Below are positions 32,479-42,349 of a DNA stretch of 64,000 nucleotides, one piece after another (the first letter of the stretch is position 1; the number at the start of each line of letters is the position of its first letter). Both the position numbers and the translations under genes were made by a program. The notes beneath the pieces are model-generated. The model saw only the letters and a program-made list of their open reading frames with translations. It searched no databases and was not told where the DNA came from. The stretch covers positions 372,001-436,000 of the forward strand of contig JASFAU010000014.1 in the NCBI GenBank assembly GCA_039704465.1, given 5' to 3'. Origin of the DNA: Plasmodiophora brassicae (Eukaryota > Endomyxa > Phytomyxea > Plasmodiophorida > Plasmodiophoridae).

Positions 32479-35245
32479 CTACGACATGGCGGCGCGCGCG
32501 ACCGTCGTCCGCTTCAGGGTGACCTCGTTGACGCGCATCGACCCGGTCCCGTCGACCTGCTGCTGCTGCTGCTGCTGCTGCTGCGGCAGCGGAGGGTTCA
32601 CGGGCGGTCGACCGCCCGACGACCGGTTGTTGGCCGCCTTCAGGTTCCAGTTCGTGGTGTCGTTCAAATCGGGGCGGTACACGATGACGTAGAAGTTGTA
32701 CCACACGACGGAGATGACGGTCGTCAGCGTCGTCACCAGCAGGCCGGCCTCGCGGATGATGGCCGCCATCGACGCCTGCTGGATGCCGAGCGCGATGGAA
32801 AACGCGCCCGCCCCGATGAACGCCGTGTTGTACTGCAGGTCAGGTTAGGGCGCGCGTCATATACACGTGCGTGGGCACACGGGGCGTCGCAGCCGTTACC
32901 ATTGCGAATGCGATGCGTTTGGATTCGTTGAAGGCGTCGAGGACGTTCCGCGTCCTGATCGACTGGTACACGCCGATGACGCTGAGGACGATCTTTGGCA
33001 CGCAGCTGATGGCGATCCAGGCGGACGTGCTTTGCGACCGGCACATGTACGCGTACGTCTGGTCGGTCAGCGCCACTGCCTGGATGCGGAGCGGGTCCAG
33101 GACCTGCCAGGCGGCGCAGATCAGCGCCTCGACGGCCGCGACGCAGGCGACGATCTTGGCGAGGTCGCCGGACGACATGACCTTGATCTGCAGCCTGTTG
33201 TCCCCGATCTGGTCGAACAGGCGCATGACGCGGTACGTCTTGGCGAACAGCGCCCCGAAGCAGATCGCCCAGCCGACTGAGATCGCCCAGACCTGCACCA
33301 TGCACGACCGGTCGAGCACGACCAGCGACATGCCCAGCGACACGTCGAACGACATCCAGATGCCGGTCGTCAGCGCTAGGACGGCTCCGCCCATCATCAG
33401 CATGTTGAACGGGGCGCTCGACGCCTTCACGATCGGCTCCCGGCGGTACTGCCACACGGCGACCATCGTGGCGACGACGATCGCGATCGCCGCCGTCGAC
33501 AACAGGATGCAGATCGTGGCGATGCCGGACCCGACCGTCACCAGGGTCGGCTGCGGGCCGATCCTCAGGTCGAACACCTGCTCGGTGATCGTCGACACCT
33601 TCAACCCGGCCCGGATCGTCACCGCCCGCAGCACGACGCGCCCGCTCGTGCTGATCGTGAACGGGCCCGTGTACGGTTCCGACGAGTCGTCCGGCTTGCT
33701 GCCGTCGAGGGTGAAGTAGATCGTGGCCCCTTGCGTCGCCGTGGTCAGGTTGACCACCACCGGGCCGTTGCCGACGGTGTCAGACGCGTGCACCGTCGGC
33801 GGGTTCGACACGTTGAAGTGGACCTGCTGGCGCATGATCTCCATCTGGCCCAGCCAGGGCACGATGCCGTCGGCGCCGAGCGGGTCCAGCAGGATGCCCT
33901 GGAACACGCGGTACGCCAGGTTGAAGATCTCGGGCGGCGTGTCCCGGTCGAACACCTGGAACACGTGGTCGGCCCTGTTCAGGATGCCGAGCGCCTTCTG
34001 GTCCAGCAGGTTCGAGATGTTGCCCTTGGCGTACCTGTTGCAGGGTAGCCCCCAAGGGTTGAACGGCGCCGACGTGCGTCGCATCGAGGCCTCCTTCGAC
34101 GCCAGCCACCCGACAACCTCCATCGCCGCCTTCCGGTTGCGGACGCGGGCCGATATGGCGATCCCGTCGGCGGGCGCGTTCTCCCCAACCGGCAGCGACG
34201 TGTCGTAGATCGGGAACGGGAAGTAGTCGAGGCTGAGCCAGATGTCAGAATTGCTGCGATGGGCGGCGAATGAACGCGGCGTACTCGTCGACGAGGGCCC
34301 AGGCGTTGTACTGGACCCAGCCGCCAGCGTACCCCATGCCATGGGTGCCCTGGAAGACGCCGTCGGGCACGTCGCCCCCGTTGCGGATGTCGTTCCGCGA
34401 CGCGTACCCGAGGTCGATGATCCGGATCCATTCCCTGAACGTGTTGACGACGGACGGGTCGGTCCAGACGGTCCTGCCTTCGAGCAGGGCCTGGTGGGCG
34501 GCAGGGCCGTTGATGCGCATGTGGAAGTAGTCGAACCAGGTGACGCCCGGCCAGAGCGCCGCGTTGCCCATCTCGATGGGGCGCAGGCCGGCGCGCCGTA
34601 GCACCTCGCAGCAGAGCATCCACTCGTCCCAGGTGTGGGGCGGCGACAGGTTGTACCGCCGGAAGACCGACTTGCGGTAGAACATGCCCCAGTAGCTGAA
34701 GCCTGACGCATGTGCCATATTAGTAGGCGCGAGCCCGAACAGCGGATCCGGTTGCGCCCCAACTGATTGGGACGACGAATGGGTGGCCGTTCGTCGCGTT
34801 CGACGCCCCTTTCAGCCAGCCGGCGTCGATCTGGTCGTACAGGTCGTAGTCCAGGAAGACCTGATACAGGTCGAGCAGCTTATTCTCAGCAATCAGGTTG
34901 CGCGTCCCATCGCCGCCCGAGTACTGCTGCAGGACCTGCCGTCGGGGCGGTCACACGACGTGGCGACCTGGTTCCGGTGGCGTTGGCGCGTACCTCTGGG
35001 CCCTGCTCGACCGACAAGTAGCTCCAAACGTCGTCCTTCATGGGCTGGTCGGTGGTCATGTAGACGACCAGCTTGTAGTCGGGCCGCACGTCATTGACGA
35101 ACGCGTTCAGCTCGTCGTACAGGAACGGCTCGTTGCCGATGTGGTCGAATATCAGCGACAGCGTTGACGTGGAGTTGGTCATCATGAAGACATCGGCGCT
35201 GGCTAGTAGGCGCAGGCAGAACCAGACGACAGCGGGCACCAGCAT
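32479..35245 (-). CDS. Class C (GABA-B-like) 7TM receptor with solute-binding ectodomain and CHB_HEX_C module
   Basis: A multi-exon gene. Signal peptide MLVPAVVWFCLRLLASADVF; ectodomain like family-1 extracellular solute-binding proteins: IFDHIGNEPFLYDELNAFV, AENKLLDLYQVFLDYD, GHPFVVPISWG, YWGMFYRKSVFRRYNLSPPH, TWDEWMLCCEVLRRAGLRPI, FQGTHGMGYAGGW, then IAISARVRNRKAAMEVVGWL. Next is a chitobiase C-terminal-like module (GATIYFTLDGSKPDDSSEPY, TGPFTI). Seven membrane segments follow, from ATICILLSTAAIAIVVATMV to AAIIREAGLLVTTLTTVISV, the seventh in the last exon. The tail carries nine Gln from a CAG run. A 31-base gap (34254-34284, GTAC...GCAG) must be removed to keep frame. Probably a surface receptor for a sugar or peptide, coupled to G proteins. 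Confidence 0.82.
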
Positions 35246-35677
35246 CGACGCGCCCCCGACAAGGCTCCAGACACACCCAGGCCGCGGCGCTTCCTGCAGG
35301 ACAGAGCTGACTGTCCCAGAGCGGAACTGTGCGGTCCTGTCCCGCAGTGCCAGGTGCAGCTCGCAGTGACTCGCACTCGGTGTGGCGCCGACCGGTCGTT
35401 CATGGTCGCCGACCCACTGCCCGCACTGCTGGGCACCGTTCGGGACTGCAGTCCACCGCCGTTGGCAAGTCAACACGACGTCAACTCCATCGCGGCGTAC
35501 CTTGACTGAACTGTGGCACAGTTAGCGGGGGTCTGACTTGGTTGGGAGCCTCCTCCCCACGGGCGACCGGGCCATCGCGTCGCTCCACGCTAGTGGCCTT
35601 GCTGCACAACCCTAAAGTGGTCGAGTGCCTTCAGTTCAGTCAGAAGACCCATCTGCCGCCAAAAAACGAGTCAACTA

Positions 35678-35751
35678 TGGGCCCTTCCGCGAATCGAACG
35701 CGGGACCATTCCGACCCTAACGGAATATTATGCCACTAAACCAAAGGGCCC
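35678..35751 (-). tRNA. tRNA-Pro (AGG)
   Basis: Read on the minus strand: acceptor stem GGGCCCT pairs perfectly with AGGGCCC (7 bp), anticodon stem TTCCG/CGGAA with loop TTAGGGT giving anticodon AGG, and T arm CCGCG-TTCGAAT-CGCGG. No intron and no encoded CCA; the discriminator base is A. The D loop has GG of the T-loop contact. Confidence 0.93.
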
Positions 35752-36002
35752 GAACTGTGAGGCAACTGCCATGGCTTTCGCTGACACCCGTGCGTTCAGG
35801 GGTCGCTGCAATGTTTAGATCTGGATCTGACTGCAGCTGCCTGTGGACTCCGGAGGCGATAGCAATGTGATGAACGACGGGGTCATCTTCTGATCTGGCG
35901 CAGGTAGCATGGTGCCGCCCGACACATCCGATGGCAGCGGCCGAATGTTCCGACAATTGCTGACATGTAGCATGACTGTGTATGTAATCCGTCGTTATAG
36001 CG

Positions 36003-36719
36003 TTACCGGACCAAGATCGGCTGCGTCAGCAGTTCGAAGGATTTGACGACGAAAACTGGACCGAATAGAGCCAGTGCAAGGCTATAGTAAACAGCCGTGC
36101 CGACGACTTTCCCTATCGTCGTCATCAGCGTCTGGTGCGCCGCAACAAGTTCCAGTGACGTCGACGATACCGGTGGAGCGCAGCGGCAGTTCCAGTAGAA
36201 CTTGGCGTTGGTCGCCGGGTATGGCGCCGCTCCGGCCGCACTTTGGACATGGAGCAGCAGTGAACGCAGAGTGATGTTCTCGTAACAGTCAGAACGTTCT
36301 TCGAAGTAGGTCACGCCGTCAGAGCAGACGAATAGCTTCTGCTTTCCTCCTTGGCTCGCGGCAAGCCAGGCCGATAGCGATGACTTGGAATCCCCACTTC
36401 GGTATAGGTTCAGCTCGTCCTGGAAATTTCGCACCAAGCAAGCTAAAGCTTCGTTTCGGTGGACGTATCGCGTCGTCAATTTCGTCCTGCTTATCGGGGA
36501 ACGGCAAGCACCCCATTCAAAGTTTCGGCACCACAAGGCCAGCCCCTTCAGCGAATACGAATGCCCATCGATAGCCACGATTGGTGACGTCAACGGCTCC
36601 TGCAGTATTGGGAAGGTCAGGCCATACTGCTCCAACAAGTCGTCGACACTATCGTCGGGGACAGCAGTAGCCGCTCTGCCCATCATCAGCAGCGCCAGAC
36701 TCGCCAACAGTAATGACAT
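36003..36719 (-). CDS. Secretory-pathway membrane protein with U-box-like domain
   Basis: The start at 36719 gives a signal peptide (MSLLLASLALLMMGRAATAV). Directly after it comes a U-box-like domain, residues about 30-110: LTFPILQEPLTSPIVAIDGH, SYSLKGLALWCRN, CRSPISRTKLTTRYVHRNEA, LACLVRNFQDEL. This follows the U-box pattern CPI-x-x-E-x-M-x-DPV-x-x-x-DG-x-x-Y-x-x-x-x-I-x-x-W ... SP-x-T-x-x-x-L ... N-x-x-L-x-x-x-I. A cysteine-containing middle part (LFVCSDGVTYFEERSDCYEN) and a C-terminal membrane segment (IGKVVGTAVYYSLALALFGP) follow. If the topology is right the U-box would be lumenal, where ubiquitin conjugation is not expected. The frame is unbroken. It is divergent from the SYO1 gene. Confidence 0.55.
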   Translation of the reverse strand: MSLLLASLALLMMGRAATAVPDDSVDDLLEQYGLTFPILQEPLTSPIVAIDGHSYSLKGLALWCRNFEWGACRSPISRTKLTTRYVHRNEALACLVRNFQDELNLYRSGDSKSSLSAWLAASQGGKQKLFVCSDGVTYFEERSDCYENITLRSLLLHVQSAAGAAPYPATNAKFYWNCRCAPPVSSTSLELVAAHQTLMTTIGKVVGTAVYYSLALALFGPVFVVKSFELLTQPILVR

Positions 36720-36977
36720 CGCCAACGAAACCCGCCCTAAACCCAAGTGACCTGAAAACGCCCTTCGGTGCCACCGGACGCCACGTGATGACTGATGACA
36801 GATGAGGTCGTCGCCCGTCGCCCCCCACCACGCACGCGCCAATGGTCACGCAGAGGCTGCAGCCCCCGGTTGGCCGCTGGGGACAGTGTCGAGCCAGGAA
36901 TAGCGTTGACTGCGGCTCCGTTGACTCGCGGCGTCCGTCACGGAGTCCGAACCGGACTACGTCCTACCGCGTCGTCG

Positions 36978-38666
36978 ATGGGGAAGACAAAGACACGGCA
37001 GCCCGCCAGTAGAGATGCTGCCGGGTCAGTACCGTTAGAGAACGGAGGGACCGGCGTTGAGCTTCATGCGCTGTCGGATAAGCTTCGAAGTCCGACTGTT
37101 TCGCACAGGTCTGCGGCCTGCATTTCGGTGGCGAACCTGGCCGAGCGCTGCAGTCGACAATTGCTCCAAGGTGGCATTGTGGCTCTGATTATGCCGCTTC
37201 TTCGCGATGCCGACTCTTCTATTCGTCGGCACGCCGCTGGGGCTCTGAGGAATCTCTGCGTTGCAGACGACGCCGGCGTTGCCAATGAACTCCTGCGCCT
37301 CGACGCGTTCGACGCACTCGTGAAGCTGGTCATTGAGACTGCTCCTGATGACGCATGCCTTCCGCTTCTAATAGCCACGCTCGCTGATACGTTGCCGCCA
37401 TCTTCTTCCGCTGTGCAGTCTGGTGCCATCTGGTCCCTCGCATCCCTCATCCAGACATCTCCAACTGTTGCCCATGCAATTCTCGACCTCTTCAGGGCGG
37501 TCGTCGAATCATCCCCTGAGGCCTCCGAAGCGTTGTTGACGAACAACCAGGCTGTACTTCCTGTCCGCTCCGCACTGTCATCTGCATCTCCGTTGACGTC
37601 TGCAAATGCTGTCGCGCTGCTTGCTCTTGTCGCTAGGCAGGTCCCGTCCCATTCCAATGAGATTCTCGCCGCTGTTGTCCCCGTCCTAGGACGGTGGCTG
37701 TCCGTTGACCTGGACTCTGCCTTAGCCGAGCTCGCTTCGCATCATGCTGTTCGCCGTGATGCCGTCCAGGCCGAACTCGACAAGCAACGCGAAGCATACA
37801 ACGGCAACCCGGGTTCGAACATGTTCCAGCCTACATTCGACGTTGACGCTGCGCTCGAGGAAGCGTGGGAGGTCCCGTTCCAAGCGTTTCGCGACCAGGC
37901 ACTTGCCGTTATCACCGCCGCCGAGTCGCTAGCCAACCTGGTCTTCGTTGACGATGACGACGAAGGCGAACGATGGGACGTTGCACAGGTTCTTCGTCAG
38001 GTCGACGGCATTGTCCCAGTTCTGCTGTCACGGGCGGCGTTACGCGTCGCACACGATGCCCGACCTCGTGTTGCACACTTGCTCACCGCCTGCGTTGAAC
38101 GATGCCTGGAGTGCCTGGGCAACATTGCCGTTTACGCCGACGATGCCAGCACGATTGCTGCCGGTGTCGTATCGCTTCTCGACGCCCATGGCACGTCTGC
38201 CGCACCGTGCATCTTGCGGGGCATTGCTCGTCTCCTGGCAGTCACGTTATCGTCGACCACCGACATCGGCATGGTACGCGCCAACGCGATGGCATCGTTC
38301 GCAACGAATTCCCAAGACGATGGCGTTCGCAGCGCGTTCGTGTCAGCGTTGTCCCGCCTGGCGACCTGCAACCGTCAGTACAGCGCCCCGGTAGGGGCGC
38401 TGCTCAAGGACCGTCTCGTCAACGACAAGAGCGCTCGCGTCTTCGTCGAATCCGCCAATGGCGTCATGGACGTATTCGCGGACGATGGCGTCCATCAGCA
38501 GACCATCGCAGACCTTGACCTACTCGCCACGCTTCGTGCGGTCGTCAACGACGCATCCAGATGGAAATGCCATCCGGGCTCCGATTACCCGGGCGCAAGC
38601 GACGACCTCGACGAGGCACGCGACAACCTGAACCAGTTCATTGAGTACCGCCTAAGATGTCCTTAA
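36978..38666 (+). CDS. SYO1/HEATR3-like ARM-HEAT ribosomal protein import chaperone
   Basis: One exon, 562 residues from MGKTKTRQ, the short basic start shared by Syo1 and HEATR3. ARM repeats: HRSAACISVANLAERCSRQL, GGIVALIMPLLRDADSSIRR, HAAGALRNLCVADDAGVANE, then many degenerate HEAT helices. An acidic insertion lies near DDDDEGERWDVAQV, and the family C-terminus DDLDEARDNLNQFIEYRL is clear. Syo1 carries Rpl5 and Rpl11 together into the nucleus with karyopherin Kap104 for 5S RNP assembly. The acidic loop matches the known Rpl11-binding region in position, though I cannot confirm the binding residues. The ATG at 36795 upstream is in frame but gives an unconserved extension. Confidence 0.8.
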   Translation: MGKTKTRQPASRDAAGSVPLENGGTGVELHALSDKLRSPTVSHRSAACISVANLAERCSRQLLQGGIVALIMPLLRDADSSIRRHAAGALRNLCVADDAGVANELLRLDAFDALVKLVIETAPDDACLPLLIATLADTLPPSSSAVQSGAIWSLASLIQTSPTVAHAILDLFRAVVESSPEASEALLTNNQAVLPVRSALSSASPLTSANAVALLALVARQVPSHSNEILAAVVPVLGRWLSVDLDSALAELASHHAVRRDAVQAELDKQREAYNGNPGSNMFQPTFDVDAALEEAWEVPFQAFRDQALAVITAAESLANLVFVDDDDEGERWDVAQVLRQVDGIVPVLLSRAALRVAHDARPRVAHLLTACVERCLECLGNIAVYADDASTIAAGVVSLLDAHGTSAAPCILRGIARLLAVTLSSTTDIGMVRANAMASFATNSQDDGVRSAFVSALSRLATCNRQYSAPVGALLKDRLVNDKSARVFVESANGVMDVFADDGVHQQTIADLDLLATLRAVVNDASRWKCHPGSDYPGASDDLDEARDNLNQFIEYRLRCP

Positions 38667-38691
38667 ACAGTTACATACATTGAACAGCGAG

Positions 38692-41600
38692 TCACCAGTA
38701 GTCGGCACAGGAGCATTTGCCTTTGGAGAATCGATGGTACCGGTTGGCGTCCCTCATGTAGATCTCCCGGTCGTACAGAGCCGACAGCATCTTCGTAGCG
38801 GCGTGGCAGTCGGCGCAGACGCGAAGGTTCTTCGTTAAGCGGATGGGCTCCCTGGCGGGTAACGCGTGCAGGGCGTATACGATCGCGATCTTCTCGCTGT
38901 GCTCGCAGACTGCCTGGCGCGCCGACGCCGTCGCCTTGCTGGTCACGACGGCCGTATCCGGCGAGTACCCGTGTCGGAACAGGCGCTTCAACACTTTGTC
39001 ATGCTGGCTCTTGAACAGCGGATCCGACATGAACGTTGGGTCACCCGCGACGAAGTTCACCGATCGATCCTGCAAGTGCAGCGTGGTTCGCCCTTGGATC
39101 TTTTTAAACCCGGCTGCCACCATCTGTTGTCGGACGCGATCTGCGTCACCGGATCGTCCGGCGGCCGTGTACATGTTCGCCATCTGGACGTGCGCTGCGG
39201 CGAGATGCGGCTCAGCTTCATCAACGGGCAGCCGGCGAAGTGCTGCGAACACGCGCTCAGCACGTTCCAGGTCACCGTGCTTGCGACATGCGCTTAGCAA
39301 CGGCATCAGCGCCATGCCGTTCCGGGTGCCCGCCTCGGCCAGTTGTTCGGCGCGGTCCAGGTCGCCGGCTCGCCCATACAGATCGATCAGGCACGTTGTC
39401 GTGATCGGTCCCGGGCGAATGTTCCACGCCGTCTCGAATTCGGATAAGAACGCGTGCGCGAGGTCGACGTCGCCGACATGGTTGCAGCCAGTGAGCAGAG
39501 CACCCAGCGTCACAACACTGGGCAGGACGCCTCCCGATTTCATGGCCGCGAAGCACGACGAGGCCCTGTCCATCAGGCCATGATGAGCATACACCGCGAT
39601 CATAGCTGTGAACACGACGACGCCTGCAGCCGATTGCGTCTGGAAGACAGATTCAGCGTCCTCCAGGTGACCGCAATGGCCATACGCCGAGATTAACGAC
39701 GCAGCGACCCCATCGTCCTGGATCAGAACCCTTGTTTTCGCACAGCCGTGCAAGCGACGAATTGCAGAGACGTCAGCGGATCGTTTACACGCGGCGATCA
39801 CGCCCCGGAACAGTGCAACATCAACAGGGTGGCCTCGTTGCACCATTCGGTCGAATATCGACATGGCATCGCGCACACAATCTGCCTTGGATAACAGCGA
39901 TACTGCAGCGGTGCACGTCTCAACGGACGAAGGACTGATCTGCCAGGTGTTCTCGAAGTCGGCGATCAGGGCACTTGCCTGGGCGACGTTGCCGGAACGA
40001 TTGCATGAGGTCAGCAACGCACCCAGGGTGACGTCGTTCGGGCGAACGCCGGCTGCTTGCATGTCATCGAAGCAATGCGCGGCACGGTCGGGTGACCCAT
40101 GACGCGCATACGCGGCGATCATGGCGTTGAACGCGGCGACGCCGGCACCGGGTGCGCACGCGAACACGCGAACAGCGTCGGTGAGGGAATCGCAGCGTGA
40201 ATAGGCGGAGATGGTGGCGCTGCGAACCCGGTCGTCCTGCAACAGGCCTGCAGCGCTCGAGTATGCCTCCAGCCTCTTCAACGTGGCAATATCGGCTCCG
40301 GCACCGACGAGTTCGGTGAAGACATGCTTAGCAACTGGGATGCCGTTGACCATCATCGTGTCGAACAGATCAATCGCTTCGGACAGATGCCCAGCTTTGC
40401 AGTAGAGCGACAGCGCGGTGGTCAGCGTCTCCATCGACAGCGGTTCTCGCAGCGTCTTCAGAACGTGAAGAGCTGCGTCGTATCGAGAGTGCCGAGTGTA
40501 CGCTGCCATCATGGCGTTGCAAATGCGTTCGCTGGTAGCCGACACCGTCTTAAACACGTCTTCGGCAGCGTTAACGTCGTTGCAATCCGCATAGGCGGAT
40601 ATGAACGCGCTGAGCACAAACTCGTCGGCGAGTAACGACGCGGTGGCGCGCGCGTACTCGTGCAATCGTTTTACAGGCGCGACATCAGAACCGCGTCGGC
40701 AAGCGGACACGAGCGCTGACAGGGTCCGCTTGTCGACGGGAACATTGCCCGCCACCATCGCTTCGAACAAGGACATGCCCTTCGACAGGTAATCTCTGGG
40801 ATCGCCATCCCGCTCGCGAATGTACGCAGTCGTCATGGCGTTGAAGATGGGCGCAGTAGGCACGGAAACGTTGGATCGCGTTTGGAAGATGGATTCGGCG
40901 GTGCCGACGTCGTCACAGGCATCAAACGCGGACACGAACGAGCAAACGACGAAGTCGTCACGCCACAGTGCTGGATCGCCCCTGCGCGCATGATCGTATA
41001 GGCGACGGAGGGACGTCGCGTCAAGGGCACGTTTGCAGGCGCCGATCAGGGTGACAAAGGTGCGCCCATCAACCGGGACGCTGAAGCCCAGCATGCGATC
41101 GAACACGACCATAGCATGGGATAGGCGGCCGCTGGCGACAAGTGACGACAGCAGGTTCGTGCAGGTGATGAACGACGGCGGCAACCCCAGGTCGTCCATC
41201 AGGGACAGGACATCGACAGCGGCGCCAGGTCGCCCTTGTGACAGGAGCGCTTTGATGAGGTTCCCGTAAATGGCCTGGTTATCGGGGAACGCCGGAACAC
41301 GCCCGGAGCGCATCAGTCCCAGTAACGTCTGTGCGACATTGGCGCCCGTCGACGTCTGCGCTTCCGCACAGCAGACCGCGAACGTCGACGTCAACATCTC
41401 GCTGAATCCCACGTTGTTGCCGATGGCGTCGTCGACGAGAGGCAGTGCCAATGCAGGCTGTTTAGCGATTCTGCAGATGGTCGCAACGCATGCGATGGCG
41501 TTATGCGATCGTGGCCCGCACCGCGCGTACAGGTCAACGACATCGCGACAGAGAGGCGGGTCTGCGAGGCGGCAAGCGCTGCCGAACGTGCAGAACAAGG

Positions 41601-42132
41601 TGTCGTTGACGGCGATGCCCCGTTCGACAGCAGCGCGCAGGACGTCGGGCGCCTTGCCCGGCATGTGATCCCGGCAGAACATCATCATGGCCTGGTAGAA
41701 CGGGATACGCGGCTTCAGCCCATACGCGTGCAGCACGTGTTGGAACGCGGACCATCCCCGATGCGGGTCCGGGTCCGCCTTCAGCACGCGGACCGCGCCC
41801 GGCACCGACGGCGCCCGCACGAACGCGTCGTACGCCGACGACGGCAACGATCGACGAGCGCCGGGTGGTGCCTCGGACAGTCGCCGCAGGCCAACGCGGG
41901 CCAGCGCACCGGCCCTGACCGGCATCGACCCCGTCAACGGTGGCGGCCGGGGCGGGTTCGCATCTGCCTGCCCCCTTCCGTTTTGCGCGTACGGATCACG
42001 CCCGATGCAGATCGGAACGAGCCGGGCCAGGCAGGCACCCACCCACGAGCACATCCGCTGACCTGCCGGGAACTCCTGGGCGCGCCTCATTGTATCAGTA
42101 TAGGTGGGCACTGCCCTGCGTAGGGAGGCCAC
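38692..42132 (-). CDS. DYW-type pentatricopeptide repeat protein (predicted organellar C-to-U RNA editing factor)
   Basis: One exon, up to 1146 residues. A likely mitochondrial presequence begins at an internal Met (MPVRAGALARVGLRRLSEAP). A long array of PPR motifs covers residues about 120-1000, for example FNAMIAAYARHGSPDRAAHC, FDDMQAAGVRPNDVTLGALL and YGNLIKALLSQGRPGAAVDV. E-like motifs follow (LLSACRKHGDLERAERVFAA). The DYW domain has all landmarks: a PG-box-like KIQGRTTLHLQDR start, the deaminase motif HSEKIAIVYAL (H-x-E), CADCH, a second zinc site H-R-F-S-K-G-K-C-S-C and the C-terminal tripeptide DYW. DYW domains catalyse C-to-U editing in plant organelles and occur in scattered protists. 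It is convergent with SYO1 (25 bp apart). Confidence 0.92.
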   Translation of the reverse strand: MASLRRAVPTYTDTMRRAQEFPAGQRMCSWVGACLARLVPICIGRDPYAQNGRGQADANPPRPPPLTGSMPVRAGALARVGLRRLSEAPPGARRSLPSSAYDAFVRAPSVPGAVRVLKADPDPHRGWSAFQHVLHAYGLKPRIPFYQAMMMFCRDHMPGKAPDVLRAAVERGIAVNDTLFCTFGSACRLADPPLCRDVVDLYARCGPRSHNAIACVATICRIAKQPALALPLVDDAIGNNVGFSEMLTSTFAVCCAEAQTSTGANVAQTLLGLMRSGRVPAFPDNQAIYGNLIKALLSQGRPGAAVDVLSLMDDLGLPPSFITCTNLLSSLVASGRLSHAMVVFDRMLGFSVPVDGRTFVTLIGACKRALDATSLRRLYDHARRGDPALWRDDFVVCSFVSAFDACDDVGTAESIFQTRSNVSVPTAPIFNAMTTAYIRERDGDPRDYLSKGMSLFEAMVAGNVPVDKRTLSALVSACRRGSDVAPVKRLHEYARATASLLADEFVLSAFISAYADCNDVNAAEDVFKTVSATSERICNAMMAAYTRHSRYDAALHVLKTLREPLSMETLTTALSLYCKAGHLSEAIDLFDTMMVNGIPVAKHVFTELVGAGADIATLKRLEAYSSAAGLLQDDRVRSATISAYSRCDSLTDAVRVFACAPGAGVAAFNAMIAAYARHGSPDRAAHCFDDMQAAGVRPNDVTLGALLTSCNRSGNVAQASALIADFENTWQISPSSVETCTAAVSLLSKADCVRDAMSIFDRMVQRGHPVDVALFRGVIAACKRSADVSAIRRLHGCAKTRVLIQDDGVAASLISAYGHCGHLEDAESVFQTQSAAGVVVFTAMIAVYAHHGLMDRASSCFAAMKSGGVLPSVVTLGALLTGCNHVGDVDLAHAFLSEFETAWNIRPGPITTTCLIDLYGRAGDLDRAEQLAEAGTRNGMALMPLLSACRKHGDLERAERVFAALRRLPVDEAEPHLAAAHVQMANMYTAAGRSGDADRVRQQMVAAGFKKIQGRTTLHLQDRSVNFVAGDPTFMSDPLFKSQHDKVLKRLFRHGYSPDTAVVTSKATASARQAVCEHSEKIAIVYALHALPAREPIRLTKNLRVCADCHAATKMLSALYDREIYMRDANRYHRFSKGKCSCADYW

Positions 42133-42147
42133 TATTGATCTGTATTA

Positions 42148-42349
42148 TACAACCAGCAACAACTCAACTGAAGAAGATGCTACCTTCGTCCACCACCTCC
42201 TCCTCGAAGATATCGTCGTCAGCAATGCAGTCAAGGCCATCAGTCAAGGCCATCAGATGGCCTTGACTGCATTGCTGACGACGATATCTTCGAGGAGGAG
42301 GTGGTGGACGAAGGTAGCATCTTCTTCAATTGAGTTGTTGCTGGTTGTA
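42148..42349. repeat. Long inverted repeat: 93-bp arms, 16-bp loop
   Basis: Arm 42148-42240 is the reverse complement of 42257-42349 with a single mismatch (CAACTGAAG against CAATTGAAG). The loop CAGTCAAGGCCATCAG repeats the last 13 bases of the left arm. The minus-strand reading of the left arm encodes an acidic stretch (LDCIADDDIFEEEVVDEGSI). The right arm covers the 3' end of the transposase frame, truncating it. Confidence 0.97.

Noticed and set aside
31639..32931. 430-codon plus-strand frame
   Set aside because: Antisense to the RGS/PH exons; no domain pattern.
38692..42132. Land-plant contamination suggested by the DYW protein
   Set aside because: Flanking genes (fungal-type cyclase, class C receptor with solute-binding ectodomain, short introns, compact spacing) are not plant-like, and DYW proteins occur in several protists.
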